From contig NZ_JOPG01000007.1 of the NCBI RefSeq assembly GCF_002153605.1, positions 1 to 64,000 on the forward strand: 64,000 bases of DNA. The letters run 5' to 3'. The DNA is from Acetobacter malorum. Its GTDB lineage: Bacteria; Pseudomonadota; Alphaproteobacteria; Acetobacterales; Acetobacteraceae. The number at the start of each line of letters is the position of its first letter. Position 1 is the first letter of the stretch. Below are positions 26,277 to 35,880 of the stretch, piece by piece. Both the position numbers and the translations under genes were made by a program. Under the pieces are notes generated by a model. The model was not told the DNA's origin. It worked only from the letters and a program-made list of their open reading frames with translations, and did not search any database.

Positions 26277-27695
26277 TTATCCCTGATAAACTGGTCCTGC
26301 GGGCAGTAGCTTCCCGGGATTGAGAATATGGTGCGGGTCCATAGTGTTTTTCAGAGCGCGCATAACGCTGAGGGCCCCAGCTCCATGTTCCGTTTCCAGA
26401 AAATCGAGCTTGCCCATGCCGACACCATGCTCCCCGCTGCATGAGCCTTCCAGAGCCAGTGCACGGGCAACAATTTTCTTGTCCAGCTCCCAGGCCTGTG
26501 CGTGTCCTTCCGGTGTGTCTTCCGTAATAATCAGGGTGTGGAAATTCCCATCCCCGACATGGCCCAGCAGCGGGGCGCGCAGCCCGGAGGCTTTGATATC
26601 CTCATAGACCCCATCGATCAGAGTGCCGAGGCGGGAGATCGGCACAATGCAGTCAGTGGAAATGACGCGCGCCTGCGGGTCCAGTGCTTTGGCAGCCCAG
26701 AACGCATCATGCCGTGCTTTCCAGAGACGGGAGCGGTCTTCCGCGCTTTCCGCCCATGCAAAACCAAGCCCGTTATTCGATTCCACAAGAGCTTCCGTTG
26801 CGCTCACCTGTTCCTGCACTGCGGCGGGGGCCCCGGCAAATTCAAAAAACAGCGTGGTAAGAGGGCGGTACCCTTCCAGTTTGGAAAACTGAATGGAGGC
26901 CTGCATCTGAACAGGGTCCATCAGTTCCACGCGGTTAATGGGAATGCCACACTGAATGATTTCCATGGCAGTCTGCACAGCATCATGCAGATTTTCAAAC
27001 TGACAGACAGCAGCAGACAATGTTTCAGGGCGCCCGTGCAACCTCAGCTGGACTTCCGTGATAACTCCGAGCGTGCCTTCCGACCCGACAAACAGAGACG
27101 TCAGGTCATACCCGGTCGAGGATTTTCGCACACGTCCGCCTGTGCGGATAATCTCACCTGTTGCCAGAACGACAGTTAGCCCCAGAACATTTTCCTTCAT
27201 GGTGCCGTAGCGCACAGCAGCGGTGCCAGAGGCGCGGGTGGCGCACATGCCCCCAAGTGTAGCCTCCCCACCGGGGTCTACCGGAAAGAACAGGCCGGTA
27301 TCGCGGATCTGCGCATTCAGGCTCTGGCGTGTCAGGCCAGCCTGCACGCGGCAATCCAGATCTTCTGCATTGACCGCAAGAATGCCGGTCATACGGGAAA
27401 GGTCAAGACTGATGGCATGTTCCGGGGGGACGACATGTCCCTCAACGGATGTACCAGCCCCAAAAGCCACCACAGGCACACGGTGGGCGTGGCAGGCACG
27501 GAGCACAGCGGAAACATCATCGGTGCTTTCTGCAAAAACCACCGCCTCTGGTAAACAGGCGGCATTCATCGCCTCCCCATGGCTGTGTTCTTCCCGCACC
27601 GAGGGTGCACTGCTGATCTGCGTGTCCATGGTGGTCCGCAGGGTGGCCAGAACAGCGTGCAGGCGCTCTGCGGGGGAGGCGGAGTTTTCAGGCAT
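26277..27695 (-). CDS. FAD-linked D-2-hydroxyacid dehydrogenase (D-lactate/glycolate type)
   Basis: The protein is about 472 residues. The PCMH-type FAD-binding domain has PVVAFGAGTSVEG, DPGGEATLGGMCATRASG and F-V-G-S-E-G-T-L-G-V-I-T. The FAD-oxidase C-terminal domain has G-H-V-G-D-G-N-F-H and SCSGEHGVGMGK. This is the D-lactate dehydrogenase (cytochrome-type, LDHD-like) or GlcD family, which oxidises D-lactate or glycolate and passes electrons to the respiratory chain. No signal peptide. An ATG at 27695 follows an in-frame GTG at 27698. It has no glcE/glcF neighbours, which favours a stand-alone D-lactate enzyme. Confidence 0.9.
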   Translation of the reverse strand: MPENSASPAERLHAVLATLRTTMDTQISSAPSVREEHSHGEAMNAACLPEAVVFAESTDDVSAVLRACHAHRVPVVAFGAGTSVEGHVVPPEHAISLDLSRMTGILAVNAEDLDCRVQAGLTRQSLNAQIRDTGLFFPVDPGGEATLGGMCATRASGTAAVRYGTMKENVLGLTVVLATGEIIRTGGRVRKSSTGYDLTSLFVGSEGTLGVITEVQLRLHGRPETLSAAVCQFENLHDAVQTAMEIIQCGIPINRVELMDPVQMQASIQFSKLEGYRPLTTLFFEFAGAPAAVQEQVSATEALVESNNGLGFAWAESAEDRSRLWKARHDAFWAAKALDPQARVISTDCIVPISRLGTLIDGVYEDIKASGLRAPLLGHVGDGNFHTLIITEDTPEGHAQAWELDKKIVARALALEGSCSGEHGVGMGKLDFLETEHGAGALSVMRALKNTMDPHHILNPGKLLPAGPVYQG

Positions 27696-27806
27696 CACGA
27701 AATATCCAGAAAGAAAAATAGGCTGTCAGGGTGAACTTTCATAAAGCAGAATGGTTTTTTGGTAAAATTTTCTATTTTAGTGCTCTGATTTTCGATCTTC
27801 TAGTCG

Positions 27807-28574
27807 TTACGTGTCTCGTAACGTTATTTGCGTTAGCCCCTGTTTCAACAGTGTTTCCGTCTTTTCCACCAGTGTGCGTCCACTGGCCTCGTCTCGGGCG
27901 GGAGCGTGGAAGCGGGGAGTAAGGCGGATCTTGTAGCGCATAGGGAGAGGCGGCCGACGCAGGAAGGGCCAGCCCTGAGCCAGATAGGGAGAATCCGTTT
28001 CGATCAGGATGGGTTGTACGGCTGAGCAGGTGCGTTGCGCAATGGCGGCAAAGCCGGCTTGAAACGGTCCGGGTTCTGCTCCTGCGCGGGAGCGTGTCCC
28101 TTCGGGAAACAGAAGAAGCTGACAGCCTTCTTTCAGGCTCTCTGTGGCCGGCCCAATAAGTTTTAACAGACTATCATGCCGGATATAGCCCGCAGTGCGC
28201 AGGGTGCTGCCAAGTGTTGGTCGTTCCCAGATGGAGGCTTTGGTCACGCATACCAACCGGGGCAGGGCCGCAGCCAGAATGAGGCTGTCCAGACGGGAGG
28301 GGTGGTTGGCAACCAGCACCAGCCCGGTTTCCTGTCGGATGGCAGTCAGCTCATGCAGGTCACAGTCCAGAATGCCCATGGTGTGGAGAAAGCGCACGGC
28401 AAAACGGGCGACATGATAGAGCCAGAAGCGGCCTACTTTCCGCCGCCTAGGCCCTTCTGGCAGCAGGCTCCGCAGCACAAAAGCTCCGGCATCCAGTGCC
28501 AGAAAAATAACGGCAATTCCCAGCAGGGAGGCATAAAAACGCACACAGGCGCTTAAAGCAGAGAGGCGGAACAT
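27807..28574 (-). CDS. Lysophospholipid acyltransferase (1-acylglycerol-3-phosphate type)
   Basis: The protein is 255 residues. An N-terminal hydrophobic segment (about 12-36) anchors it to the membrane. The acyltransferase HX4D motif is at His91-Asp96 (NHPSRLD), and the glycerol-phosphate motif is in LLFPEGTRSR near residue 155. It transfers an acyl chain to lysophosphatidate or a similar lysolipid in membrane synthesis. It sits 69 bp downstream of the ABC importer genes on the same strand, but a link in function is not apparent. Confidence 0.88.
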   Translation of the reverse strand: MFRLSALSACVRFYASLLGIAVIFLALDAGAFVLRSLLPEGPRRRKVGRFWLYHVARFAVRFLHTMGILDCDLHELTAIRQETGLVLVANHPSRLDSLILAAALPRLVCVTKASIWERPTLGSTLRTAGYIRHDSLLKLIGPATESLKEGCQLLLFPEGTRSRAGAEPGPFQAGFAAIAQRTCSAVQPILIETDSPYLAQGWPFLRRPPLPMRYKIRLTPRFHAPARDEASGRTLVEKTETLLKQGLTQITLRDT

Positions 28575-28643
28575 GCGGGCTCAGGCTTTATCCGTCAGAG
28601 TGAAGACCCTGCAAGATGCGGGCTTTTCTGCATACTGACCCAC

Positions 28644-29669
28644 TCAACCTTCTGCCAGCGGAAAATGACACGCGACAGAATGGCTCGGTCCGATCCTGCG
28701 CAAGGCTGGCTCTTCTGCCCGGCAACGGTCCTGCACAAACGGACAGCGTGTATGAAAGCGGCAGCCCGCAGGCCGCGCGACCGGGCTGGGAATGTCGCCA
28801 CCCAGCGGCGCTGCACGAGCAGCACCCACCACAGGGCGGGGCACCGCAGCGGTCAGCACGGCAGAATAAGGGTGCGCGGGGTGGTGCAGCACGGCATCCG
28901 TTTCGCCCAGTTCCACTACAGCGCCCAGATACATGACAGCCACGCGGGTGGAAATCTGCCGCACCACAGCCAGATCATGCGCAACAAACACGTAGGTCAG
29001 TCCCAGTCGGGCCTGAAGGTCGGCAAACAGATTGACAATCTGGGCCTGCACGGAAACATCCAGCGCAGACACCGGCTCATCCGCCACTACCAGCCGGGGT
29101 GAAAGTGCGAGTGCACGGGCGATATTGATACGCTGCCGCTGGCCCCCGGAGAATTCGTGCGCATAACGGTCCAGCGCCGTAACGGGCAGGCTGACCAGAT
29201 CCATCAATTCGCGCAGACGGGCTGTGATGGTCGTGCGGGAGCGTTTGTGTCCGTCCGGGCCGGGATGAACCTTGAGCGGCTCGGCCAGTAAATCCCCAAT
29301 ACGACGGCGCGGATTAAGCGAGGCATAGGAATCCTGAAAGACCATTTGCATTCGTTGCCGCAGCGGTCGGAGAGCGCGTTCACTCAGATGGGTGATGTCC
29401 TGCCCTTCAAACAGGATCTGCCCGGTGGATACATCCGTAAGACGGAGCAGGCACCGGCCCAGCGTGGACTTCCCGCAGCCAGACTCCCCAACCAGCCCCA
29501 GCACTTCTCCGGGCATGACAGAAAGCGAAATTCCATCAACCGCCTTCAAAGTTTGCCCGCGTGGCAGATGATAGGTCTTGCGCACGTCCCGCACGTCCAG
29601 CAGTGGTCTGGCACTGGCATGCGGGTCTGTTGCGTATGGAGCGGAGGAAGGGGGAGATGGTCGGGTCAC
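28644..29669 (-). CDS. Peptide-type ABC importer ATPase (OppF/DppF-like)
   Basis: The protein is 341 residues. Walker A is VGESGCGKSTLGR, the signature is FSGGQRQRINIARAL, Walker B is LVVADEPVSALDVS. The C-terminal oligopeptide-importer domain has the three-Cys region G-C-R-F-H-T-R-C-P-F and a later Cys, the typical iron-sulfur or structural motif of Opp/Dpp ATPases. It overlaps the preceding ATPase gene by four bases (GTGA, GTG start). It is the last gene of the five-gene importer operon (34454 to 28644). Confidence 0.92.
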   Translation of the reverse strand: MTRPSPPSSAPYATDPHASARPLLDVRDVRKTYHLPRGQTLKAVDGISLSVMPGEVLGLVGESGCGKSTLGRCLLRLTDVSTGQILFEGQDITHLSERALRPLRQRMQMVFQDSYASLNPRRRIGDLLAEPLKVHPGPDGHKRSRTTITARLRELMDLVSLPVTALDRYAHEFSGGQRQRINIARALALSPRLVVADEPVSALDVSVQAQIVNLFADLQARLGLTYVFVAHDLAVVRQISTRVAVMYLGAVVELGETDAVLHHPAHPYSAVLTAAVPRPVVGAARAAPLGGDIPSPVARPAGCRFHTRCPFVQDRCRAEEPALRRIGPSHSVACHFPLAEG

Positions 29670-30760
29670 TGATGCGGCTCCCCGGAAGAAAGGTCTGTGT
29701 TTATCAGCCGAGGCGGTAAGGGAGTGCCTTCTGCCGGGAGAACACAGGCGGCGAACTGGCCAGGCTGCAACACTGGTGCTCCAGAAGGATATTTTGTGTT
29801 GTCCGTCGGCACCAGTGGAGGTGGTGGTGCAGGCAGGCAGCTATCATGCACATACGAGCACCGAGGCGCAAAGGCGCAGCCAGCCGGACGTTCCAGCGGG
29901 GCAGGCGGTGCCCCGGCAATGGCGGGCAGGCGATGCGGGCGCGGGCCATCCAGCGGTGGGATGGAGGCCAGAAGTGCTGCTGTATAAGGATGGCCGGGGT
30001 GGGCAAACAGGGCGTCTGTCGGGCCGGTTTCCGCCACCCGGCCTGAATACAGCACCAAAGTCGTGTCACAGGTTTCTGCAACCACGCCCATATCATGCGT
30101 AATCAGCAGCACGGAAGAACCGTAGGTGCTGCGCAGGGAGCGGATCAGGTCCAGAATCTGCGCCTGCACCGTTACGTCCAGCGCTGTGGTGGGTTCATCT
30201 GCAATCAGCAGAGATGGATTGCAGGAGAGCGCCATGGCGATCATGGCGCGTTGCCGCAGGCCGCCAGAAAGCTGATGCGGGTAGCGGTCTGCCGTGCGGG
30301 CCGGGTCAGGCACGCCCATTTCCGCCAGCAGTTCTACCGTGCGGGCGCGGGCCTGCTTGCGGGAGAGGCGCTCATGCGCGCGGATCTGCTCATCAATCTG
30401 CCAGCCAATGGTATAAACTGGCGTAAAGGCCGTCATCGGGTCCTGAAAGATCATGGCAATCTCGCGCCCACGCAGGCGTCGGAGCTGCTTTTGCGGCAGT
30501 CCGACCAGTTCCTGCCCCCGGAACAGGGCCGAGCCGGTAATCTGCACGCCGGGACTGTCAATCAACCCCATCAGCGCCATGGCGGTTACGGATTTGCCCG
30601 AGCCGGATTCCCCCACCAGCCCCAGAATATCCCGCTCGCCCAGCGTGAAGGACACATGCTCCACAATCGGGATCATCCGCCCACGGGAGGGAAAGCTGAC
30701 GCACAGGTCACGCACCTCCAGCAAGGGGGCGGTCATCGGAGGGGCGGTCTCAGCGGGCAT
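29666..30760 (-). CDS. Peptide-type ABC importer ATPase (OppD/DppD-like)
   Basis: The protein is about 364 residues. Walker [14 protein letters not shown], signature [16 protein letters not shown], and Walker [15 protein letters not shown] are present, with the C-terminal Cys-containing oligopeptide-importer domain (G-C-A-F-A-P-R-C). The ATG at 30760 is chosen because it begins the ATPase fold and gives an 11-bp overlap with the permease; a longer in-frame reading would start with a Trp- and Cys-rich stretch encoded inside the permease. It works with the OppF-like protein as a heterodimer. Confidence 0.92.
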   Translation of the reverse strand: MPAETAPPMTAPLLEVRDLCVSFPSRGRMIPIVEHVSFTLGERDILGLVGESGSGKSVTAMALMGLIDSPGVQITGSALFRGQELVGLPQKQLRRLRGREIAMIFQDPMTAFTPVYTIGWQIDEQIRAHERLSRKQARARTVELLAEMGVPDPARTADRYPHQLSGGLRQRAMIAMALSCNPSLLIADEPTTALDVTVQAQILDLIRSLRSTYGSSVLLITHDMGVVAETCDTTLVLYSGRVAETGPTDALFAHPGHPYTAALLASIPPLDGPRPHRLPAIAGAPPAPLERPAGCAFAPRCSYVHDSCLPAPPPPLVPTDNTKYPSGAPVLQPGQFAACVLPAEGTPLPPRLINTDLSSGEPHQ

Positions 30761-31724
30761 CACGCACCCTCGGGTCCAGGAACAGATAGAGGATGTCCAC
30801 CACCGCATTGGCCAGCACCACAAACACGGCGGAATACATCACGGTGGCCATAATCAGGGGCAGGTCTAGATTAGTGAGTGCCTGATAGGTGAGCCGCCCT
30901 ACACCGGGCAGACCGAACACGACTTCCGTCAGCAAGGCACCGCCGCCCACAAGCTGTGCAAAATCCAGCCCGAAGAGGGAGACAAAGGTCACCATAGAGG
31001 TGCGCAGCCCATGCCGCAGCAGAATACGGGTAGGAGAAAGCCCCTTGGCCCGTGCTGTGCGCATGAAATCCTCGCCGGAGAGTGCTACCAGATCGGCCCG
31101 CAAAACGCGGCTGTAAATGCCGATGAACATGACGGCCAGAACGATCCATGGAATGACCAGCGCCTTGAACCACCCCCACGGGTTTTCCGTCAGCGGCACG
31201 TAACCCAGCCCCGGCACCCATGAGAACAGCCATGTGTCATGATACCGGCTTTGCGTGATGAGATTGGCAACCTGCCCCAGCCAGAAGACCGGCATGGAAA
31301 TGCCGATCAGCCCCAGCATCATCAGTCCACGATCAACCCATGTGCCTTTCATGGCCGCGGCGATGGTCCCCATGGCTATGGACAGCACAACCCAGATGAC
31401 GGCTGCCCCACAGACCAGAGAGACCGTAACCGGGGCCGCACGCGCGATTTCCGGCACTACGAGTTCACCCCGGTCCACGTAGGAGGCAAGGTCCTGCGTG
31501 ATGAACAGCTTCTTCATCATGGTGGCGTATTGCACAGGCAGAGGGCGGTCAAACCCGTATTCCTGCCGCACTTTTTCCATGGTCTGGGGGGATGCGTTGC
31601 GTCCGGCAATGCGGGCGGTAGGATCCGCGCCCGGCGTGGCAAAGAAGACCAGAAACACGAGCGCAGAAATGCCGAACAAAACAAATACCGTCTGCCCGAG
31701 CCGACGAAGGAGCGCCATCATCAT
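30750..31724 (-). CDS. Peptide-type ABC importer permease (OppB/DppB-like)
   Basis: The protein is 324 residues with about six helices. The N-terminal L-R-R-L-G-Q-T-V-F-V-L-F-G-I-S segment and the EAA loop T-A-R-A-K-G-L-S-P-T-R-I-L-L-R-H-G-L-R are typical of the OppB/DppB family. A GGAGG Shine-Dalgarno sequence lies eight bases before the ATG. It lies 13 bp downstream of the second permease gene and overlaps the first ATPase. The gene order (SBP, C-type permease, B-type permease, two ATPases) differs from the common SBP-B-C-D-F order. Confidence 0.92.
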   Translation of the reverse strand: MMMALLRRLGQTVFVLFGISALVFLVFFATPGADPTARIAGRNASPQTMEKVRQEYGFDRPLPVQYATMMKKLFITQDLASYVDRGELVVPEIARAAPVTVSLVCGAAVIWVVLSIAMGTIAAAMKGTWVDRGLMMLGLIGISMPVFWLGQVANLITQSRYHDTWLFSWVPGLGYVPLTENPWGWFKALVIPWIVLAVMFIGIYSRVLRADLVALSGEDFMRTARAKGLSPTRILLRHGLRTSMVTFVSLFGLDFAQLVGGGALLTEVVFGLPGVGRLTYQALTNLDLPLIMATVMYSAVFVVLANAVVDILYLFLDPRVRDAR

Positions 31725-31737
31725 GCGTCAACCCTCC

Positions 31738-32739
31738 TCATGAGGACCGCCGTGCGGCATCGCGCACATCCAGCGCATCCCTCAGGCCGTCACCCAGAAT
31801 ATTCAGCGCCAGCACTACCAGCACAATGGCGAGGCCGGGGGCAATGGCGACCATGGGGCGCGTGTAAATCAGCCCCTCGCCATCCTGAATAATGGTGCCC
31901 CATGATGCCGCCGGAGCCTGCACACCGATGGAGAGGAAAGAGAGTGCGCTTTCCGCCAGCAGGGAAAGCGCCATCAGCAACGGCCCAAGCACGACGAGCG
32001 TGGTCGTCACGTTAGGCAGAATATCAAACAGCACAACCCGCCAGCGTGGCACGCCAAGGCAGCGGGCCGCGGTGACAAATTCCGCCTGCCGTAATGCCAG
32101 CACTCGTCCCCGGATGGGCCGGGCCGCATACGGCACATAGACCAGCGCGATAATGACAATAGGGATCAGCAGACTGTCCGCTTCCACGACAAACGGCCCG
32201 AGCTTTAACCCCTGACTCACCGTGACAATGGAGAGCGAGATGGCAAACAGATAGACCGGCACCGCCCACATGATATCCATCAGGCGGGAGAGGACGGCAT
32301 CCACCACCCCACCAAAAAAGCCTGCGGCAATGCCAGCGGTAGCCGCCAGAAACAGGCAGAGCACCGCAGCGCAGGAAGAAATCAGCAGGGAATTGCGGCC
32401 ACCATACAGCATGCGCGCCGCGACATCGCGCCCCTGGCTGTCCGCGCCCAGCAGATAGGCTGCGTGGCCGGTCGGCCCGATGGGGCTGAGGCCCAGATGC
32501 AGCGGATTATCGTTTGGCTGCATGATATCCACCTCATGCCCGTCCAGCATGATGCTGCCAGCGACGTTGGAGGTGAACGGGTCAGTCCGTGCAATATCCC
32601 GCGCATAGAGCGGGGCCAGCACGCAACTCAGGGTGATGAGCACCAGAACGGCAAGGGCTGCCATGGCCGCGCGGTTGCGTGCAAGTCCACGCATCGCCTG
32701 CCGCCATGGGCCGGGTGGGGGAGGCGCTTCAGCTGTCAT
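31738..32739 (-). CDS. Peptide-type ABC importer permease (OppC/DppC-like)
   Basis: The protein is 333 residues. A hydrophobic helix follows the soluble N-terminus (about 19-45), then a periplasmic loop with L-L-G-A-D-S-Q-G-R-D, a hallmark of the DppC/OppC N-terminal region. The EAA loop A-A-R-C-L-G-V-P-R-W-R-V-V-L-F-D-I-L-P-N lies near residue 230. It overlaps the binding-protein stop by four bases (ATGA), showing coupling. Confidence 0.92.
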   Translation of the reverse strand: MTAEAPPPPGPWRQAMRGLARNRAAMAALAVLVLITLSCVLAPLYARDIARTDPFTSNVAGSIMLDGHEVDIMQPNDNPLHLGLSPIGPTGHAAYLLGADSQGRDVAARMLYGGRNSLLISSCAAVLCLFLAATAGIAAGFFGGVVDAVLSRLMDIMWAVPVYLFAISLSIVTVSQGLKLGPFVVEADSLLIPIVIIALVYVPYAARPIRGRVLALRQAEFVTAARCLGVPRWRVVLFDILPNVTTTLVVLGPLLMALSLLAESALSFLSIGVQAPAASWGTIIQDGEGLIYTRPMVAIAPGLAIVLVVLALNILGDGLRDALDVRDAARRSS

Positions 32740-34454
32740 CGGACCTGAAGCTGGGAAAGCAGGATTTCATCATTAAGTGTTACGATGGCGTTACGCGTGC
32801 GTTTTGACAACAGGCGGACGCGTTTGATCTGCACCAGCGGCACGGCGGGAGCCTGCGCCATCAGGGCGCGGTCAGCCTCTGCCCAGTCCTTTGTGCTGTC
32901 TGCCGGGCTGGTCAGGGCAGCGGCGGCAGCCTTATTCATCAGGGCGTCTGTTTCCGGGTTACAAAAGGCTGACATGTTGGGTGAATTATCGGAATGCGGG
33001 CGGAAACTGGCGCATGCAAACAAGGTTTGCAGGAACGTGGACGCGGAGGGGTAATCCGCATTCCATCCTGTCAGGGCAAGCTGCACATGGTTGTCACTAT
33101 TCTGCACGTACGGAAATTGCACAGTCTGCGTCATGCTGCGCACAGAGGCCTCATAACCAAGGCTGGCCAGTGTGCTGCGTAATTCCATGGCCATGGCGGC
33201 ATAGCGCCCTTCCAGAGGTGCGATAATGGTGACTTTCTGGCCCGCTGTGCCGCTTTCCCGCACCATTTTACGCGCTTCTTCAAAATCTGGTGCCTGCCAT
33301 TCCGGCAGAGGATGCGCAGGTGATGCTCCTTTGGTGTAGGCGCAACTGGGCTCATAACCCGGCGCACCCTGGGGCAGAAGCTGGCAGAGGGGCGTCGCGA
33401 CCGCAGCACCGCCATGATAGATCGCCATGGCATGTCGATTAATGGCATAGTTCAGCGCCTGCCGTGCCTTGAGCGAATTGAACGGCGGTATCCGGACATT
33501 CAGGGCGGCGTAATAATAAAGCAGTAGTGTATAAATCTGCACCTGTTCGGGATAGCAGCTCCCAACTTCTCCAAGCCTGTCCAGCGGCACATCTTCATAC
33601 ATCCAGTCATACTGACCATTTTCAATAGCAGTCACTTCGCCTTCCGGGTCCAGCCCGAAGGTGATCTGAATGGTATCAGCATAGCCAAAAGGCTGCGCAT
33701 CATGCGCCCATTCTCGGAAATACGGGTTGCGTTCCAGCACCATGCCTGTGGCGGGGTCATAGCGTGTTACGCGATAGGGTCCGGTACCCGGAGGGGCGAT
33801 ATTACCGGTATCATAGGGTGGTGTGTTGGCCGGGAGAATGGCGGCATGAAACCAGGCCAGACGGTCCAGAAATTCGGCATCCGGCTCCGTCAGATGGAAG
33901 GTAATGGTGCGGGTGGCCGGATCAGTCTCTATGCCGCCTGCCAGTGTGCAGTGCGCGGGGTCATGCAGGCAGGCATCTGCCCCAACGATATGACTGTAAT
34001 ACGGGCCCGCAGTTGGACTGCCGACTTTGAAGAGACGCCGGAACGACGCAGCGACATCTTCGACATTTACAACCTGACCATTGGAAAAATGCAGATTGGG
34101 ACGAAGCGTAAACCGATAGGTTCGCCCACCGTCTTCTGGCTTCGGGACAGTTTCTGCCAGATCGGCAATGACGGGTTGTGATTTGACGCCTGCAAATTTA
34201 GGGAATGTCAGAAGCCCGTCATAAACGGGCGTTTCGAGTTGCTTGATGAGAGAAATATAAGAGACTTGCGGGTCCAGCGTGCCCCCGGAGTTTTGCGCAG
34301 CCAGCCGTAAGGTGCCGCCTTTATGAGCGTCTGAGGATGGGGTGGCTAGTCGTGGCGCTGGAGCAGGTTGAGCGTGTGCGCAGGAAAGTGGGGCTGTACC
34401 GGCGCACAGAGCGGCCAGCACATATCCCACATAAAAAGACTGTTTCTGCACCAT
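32736..34454 (-). CDS. Periplasmic solute-binding protein of the peptide-type ABC importer
   Basis: The protein is 572 residues. A signal peptide ends near residue 29 (SCAHA|QPA). It belongs to the SBP_bac_5 (family 5) group: GGTLRLAAQNSGGTLDPQ near residue 47 and a Y-R-F-T-L-R-P-N-L-H-F-S-N-G motif near 113 are diagnostic. Family 5 proteins bind peptides, nickel chelates, opines or glycosides; which one cannot be decided from sequence. It is the first gene of the operon. The gap to the upstream aminotransferase is 106 bp without a clear terminator, so read-through is possible. Confidence 0.9.
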   Translation of the reverse strand: MVQKQSFYVGYVLAALCAGTAPLSCAHAQPAPAPRLATPSSDAHKGGTLRLAAQNSGGTLDPQVSYISLIKQLETPVYDGLLTFPKFAGVKSQPVIADLAETVPKPEDGGRTYRFTLRPNLHFSNGQVVNVEDVAASFRRLFKVGSPTAGPYYSHIVGADACLHDPAHCTLAGGIETDPATRTITFHLTEPDAEFLDRLAWFHAAILPANTPPYDTGNIAPPGTGPYRVTRYDPATGMVLERNPYFREWAHDAQPFGYADTIQITFGLDPEGEVTAIENGQYDWMYEDVPLDRLGEVGSCYPEQVQIYTLLLYYYAALNVRIPPFNSLKARQALNYAINRHAMAIYHGGAAVATPLCQLLPQGAPGYEPSCAYTKGASPAHPLPEWQAPDFEEARKMVRESGTAGQKVTIIAPLEGRYAAMAMELRSTLASLGYEASVRSMTQTVQFPYVQNSDNHVQLALTGWNADYPSASTFLQTLFACASFRPHSDNSPNMSAFCNPETDALMNKAAAAALTSPADSTKDWAEADRALMAQAPAVPLVQIKRVRLLSKRTRNAIVTLNDEILLSQLQVR

Positions 34455-34560
34455 GTTTCACACCCCATGCTCTGGGGAGAGACCTTAAAAGGGCGCGGTG
34501 TGACACACAATGCACAAAGCGTAACGGTTTATAAAAGTGGATTGATGCCAGCAGGTTCAT

Positions 34561-35670
34561 TCAGGCTTTGGGCACATCCTGCAACGCTGCTGGTAACGCG
34601 CGTCCAAACAGGTCCAGTTCCGCAGGGGTGGCTGTGCCAACACGGATCCATGTCTGGTAGGCTGGGGCATCAAACACCCGGATATCGACGCCCCGTTGCG
34701 CCAGTGCAGCTTTCATTTTTTCTGCCGGTCGCTGTGTATCGACGTAAACAAAGGTTCCGTGACTTTTTAGGAAAGACAGACCATTTTTCTGGCAGATATC
34801 ATAAATCATGCCACGGCAGGACTTAAGATAAGCAATTGCACCGTTGAGATACGTTTTGTCCCCAAGGGATGCCATGGCGGCGGCATAGCCAGCCTGATTA
34901 CGGGACGTGGTGGTAAGGCTGTAAAGCTGCTTCACGCGGTTGGGTTGCGCCAGAATATAGCCAATCCGAAGTCCGGCCAGACCATAAACCTTGGAAAATG
35001 TGCGGGCAACAATCACATCATGCCCGGACTGTACCAGAGATGAGACAGTCATCTGCTCTGCTGACGGTAAAAGTTCAAAATAGGCTTCATCCACAACAAC
35101 AGGGATTTTTTTGGAAACCTCTTCGCAAAATGAAAGGAGTTTTGTATGATCCAGCATATCGCCGGTTGGATTGTTGGGGTTGCAAAGGTACACCATTGCC
35201 GTCTCGGGGGTAATGGCCTGCCGGAGAGCATCCAGATCAATCGCATGGTGAACGAGAGGTACATAGCGCACTTCTACACCGCGGCGCTGGGCATAGTTCA
35301 GATGTGTGGCATAGGTTGGCTGCGGTGCCAGAAGATGGCCCTTGCGGCCGATATCGCTGGAAAGCAGAGACAGCGCATCCAGAGATCCATTTGATAAAGC
35401 GACTTTTTCTCTCTCAAGATTTTCATGATGACCAATTTTATCACGTAACGTGTGTTCATCTTCCACATAATACGGGGCCTGAGGCACACAGGCCATAATT
35501 GCCTTGCGTGCAGCGGGCGAAGGGCCAAACGGGTTTTCTGTTACGTTCAGGCGTGCACGGGTTGCGGGCACTTCCTGTGCAGCAAGGAGCGGCCTGGCAC
35601 GCCCTGCCCAGAGAGCCGGGGCTATAAGGCTGCCTGCCTGTATCAGAGAACGTCTGTCGAGATGGAACAT
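34561..35670 (-). CDS. Exported class I/II aminotransferase (HisC-like) with a Tat signal
   Basis: The protein is 369 residues. It starts MFHLDRRSLIQAGSLIAP, a twin-arginine signal (Arg6-Arg7) followed by a hydrophobic stretch to about residue 32. The rest is a class I/II PLP aminotransferase: N-P-N-N-P-T-G near 164-170, V-D-E-A-Y near 193-197, PLP Lys227 in RTFSKVYGLAGLR. The sequence is closest to histidinol-phosphate aminotransferase-like enzymes, but the Tat signal suggests export of a folded, cofactor-loaded enzyme. AAAGGAT precedes the ATG. It is divergent from the TonB receptor across 210 bp. The in vivo substrate is unknown. Confidence 0.85.
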   Translation of the reverse strand: MFHLDRRSLIQAGSLIAPALWAGRARPLLAAQEVPATRARLNVTENPFGPSPAARKAIMACVPQAPYYVEDEHTLRDKIGHHENLEREKVALSNGSLDALSLLSSDIGRKGHLLAPQPTYATHLNYAQRRGVEVRYVPLVHHAIDLDALRQAITPETAMVYLCNPNNPTGDMLDHTKLLSFCEEVSKKIPVVVDEAYFELLPSAEQMTVSSLVQSGHDVIVARTFSKVYGLAGLRIGYILAQPNRVKQLYSLTTTSRNQAGYAAAMASLGDKTYLNGAIAYLKSCRGMIYDICQKNGLSFLKSHGTFVYVDTQRPAEKMKAALAQRGVDIRVFDAPAYQTWIRVGTATPAELDLFGRALPAALQDVPKA

Positions 35671-35880
35671 AGTTATCCTTTAATAATGAATTATGATTTA
35701 CATTTAATGTTTTGTGTTTGTACGCTTCTTTTAACGTATGTTTCTGGATTGCTAAATTAAAATGAGTATAGAAAGTATATAGGTTTGATGATGTCATAAT
35801 AGTTTCACTTTGTTTCGAGTGGATGCTCTTGGTAACAGACGCGTGATTTTTCCATTTTTGATAATATTCTGGATACACGC

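Noticed and set aside
35671-35880. Fur-box-like AATAATGAATTATGATTTA in the TonB receptor upstream region
   Set aside because: Only about half of the palindrome matches and the region is AT-rich, so chance is likely.
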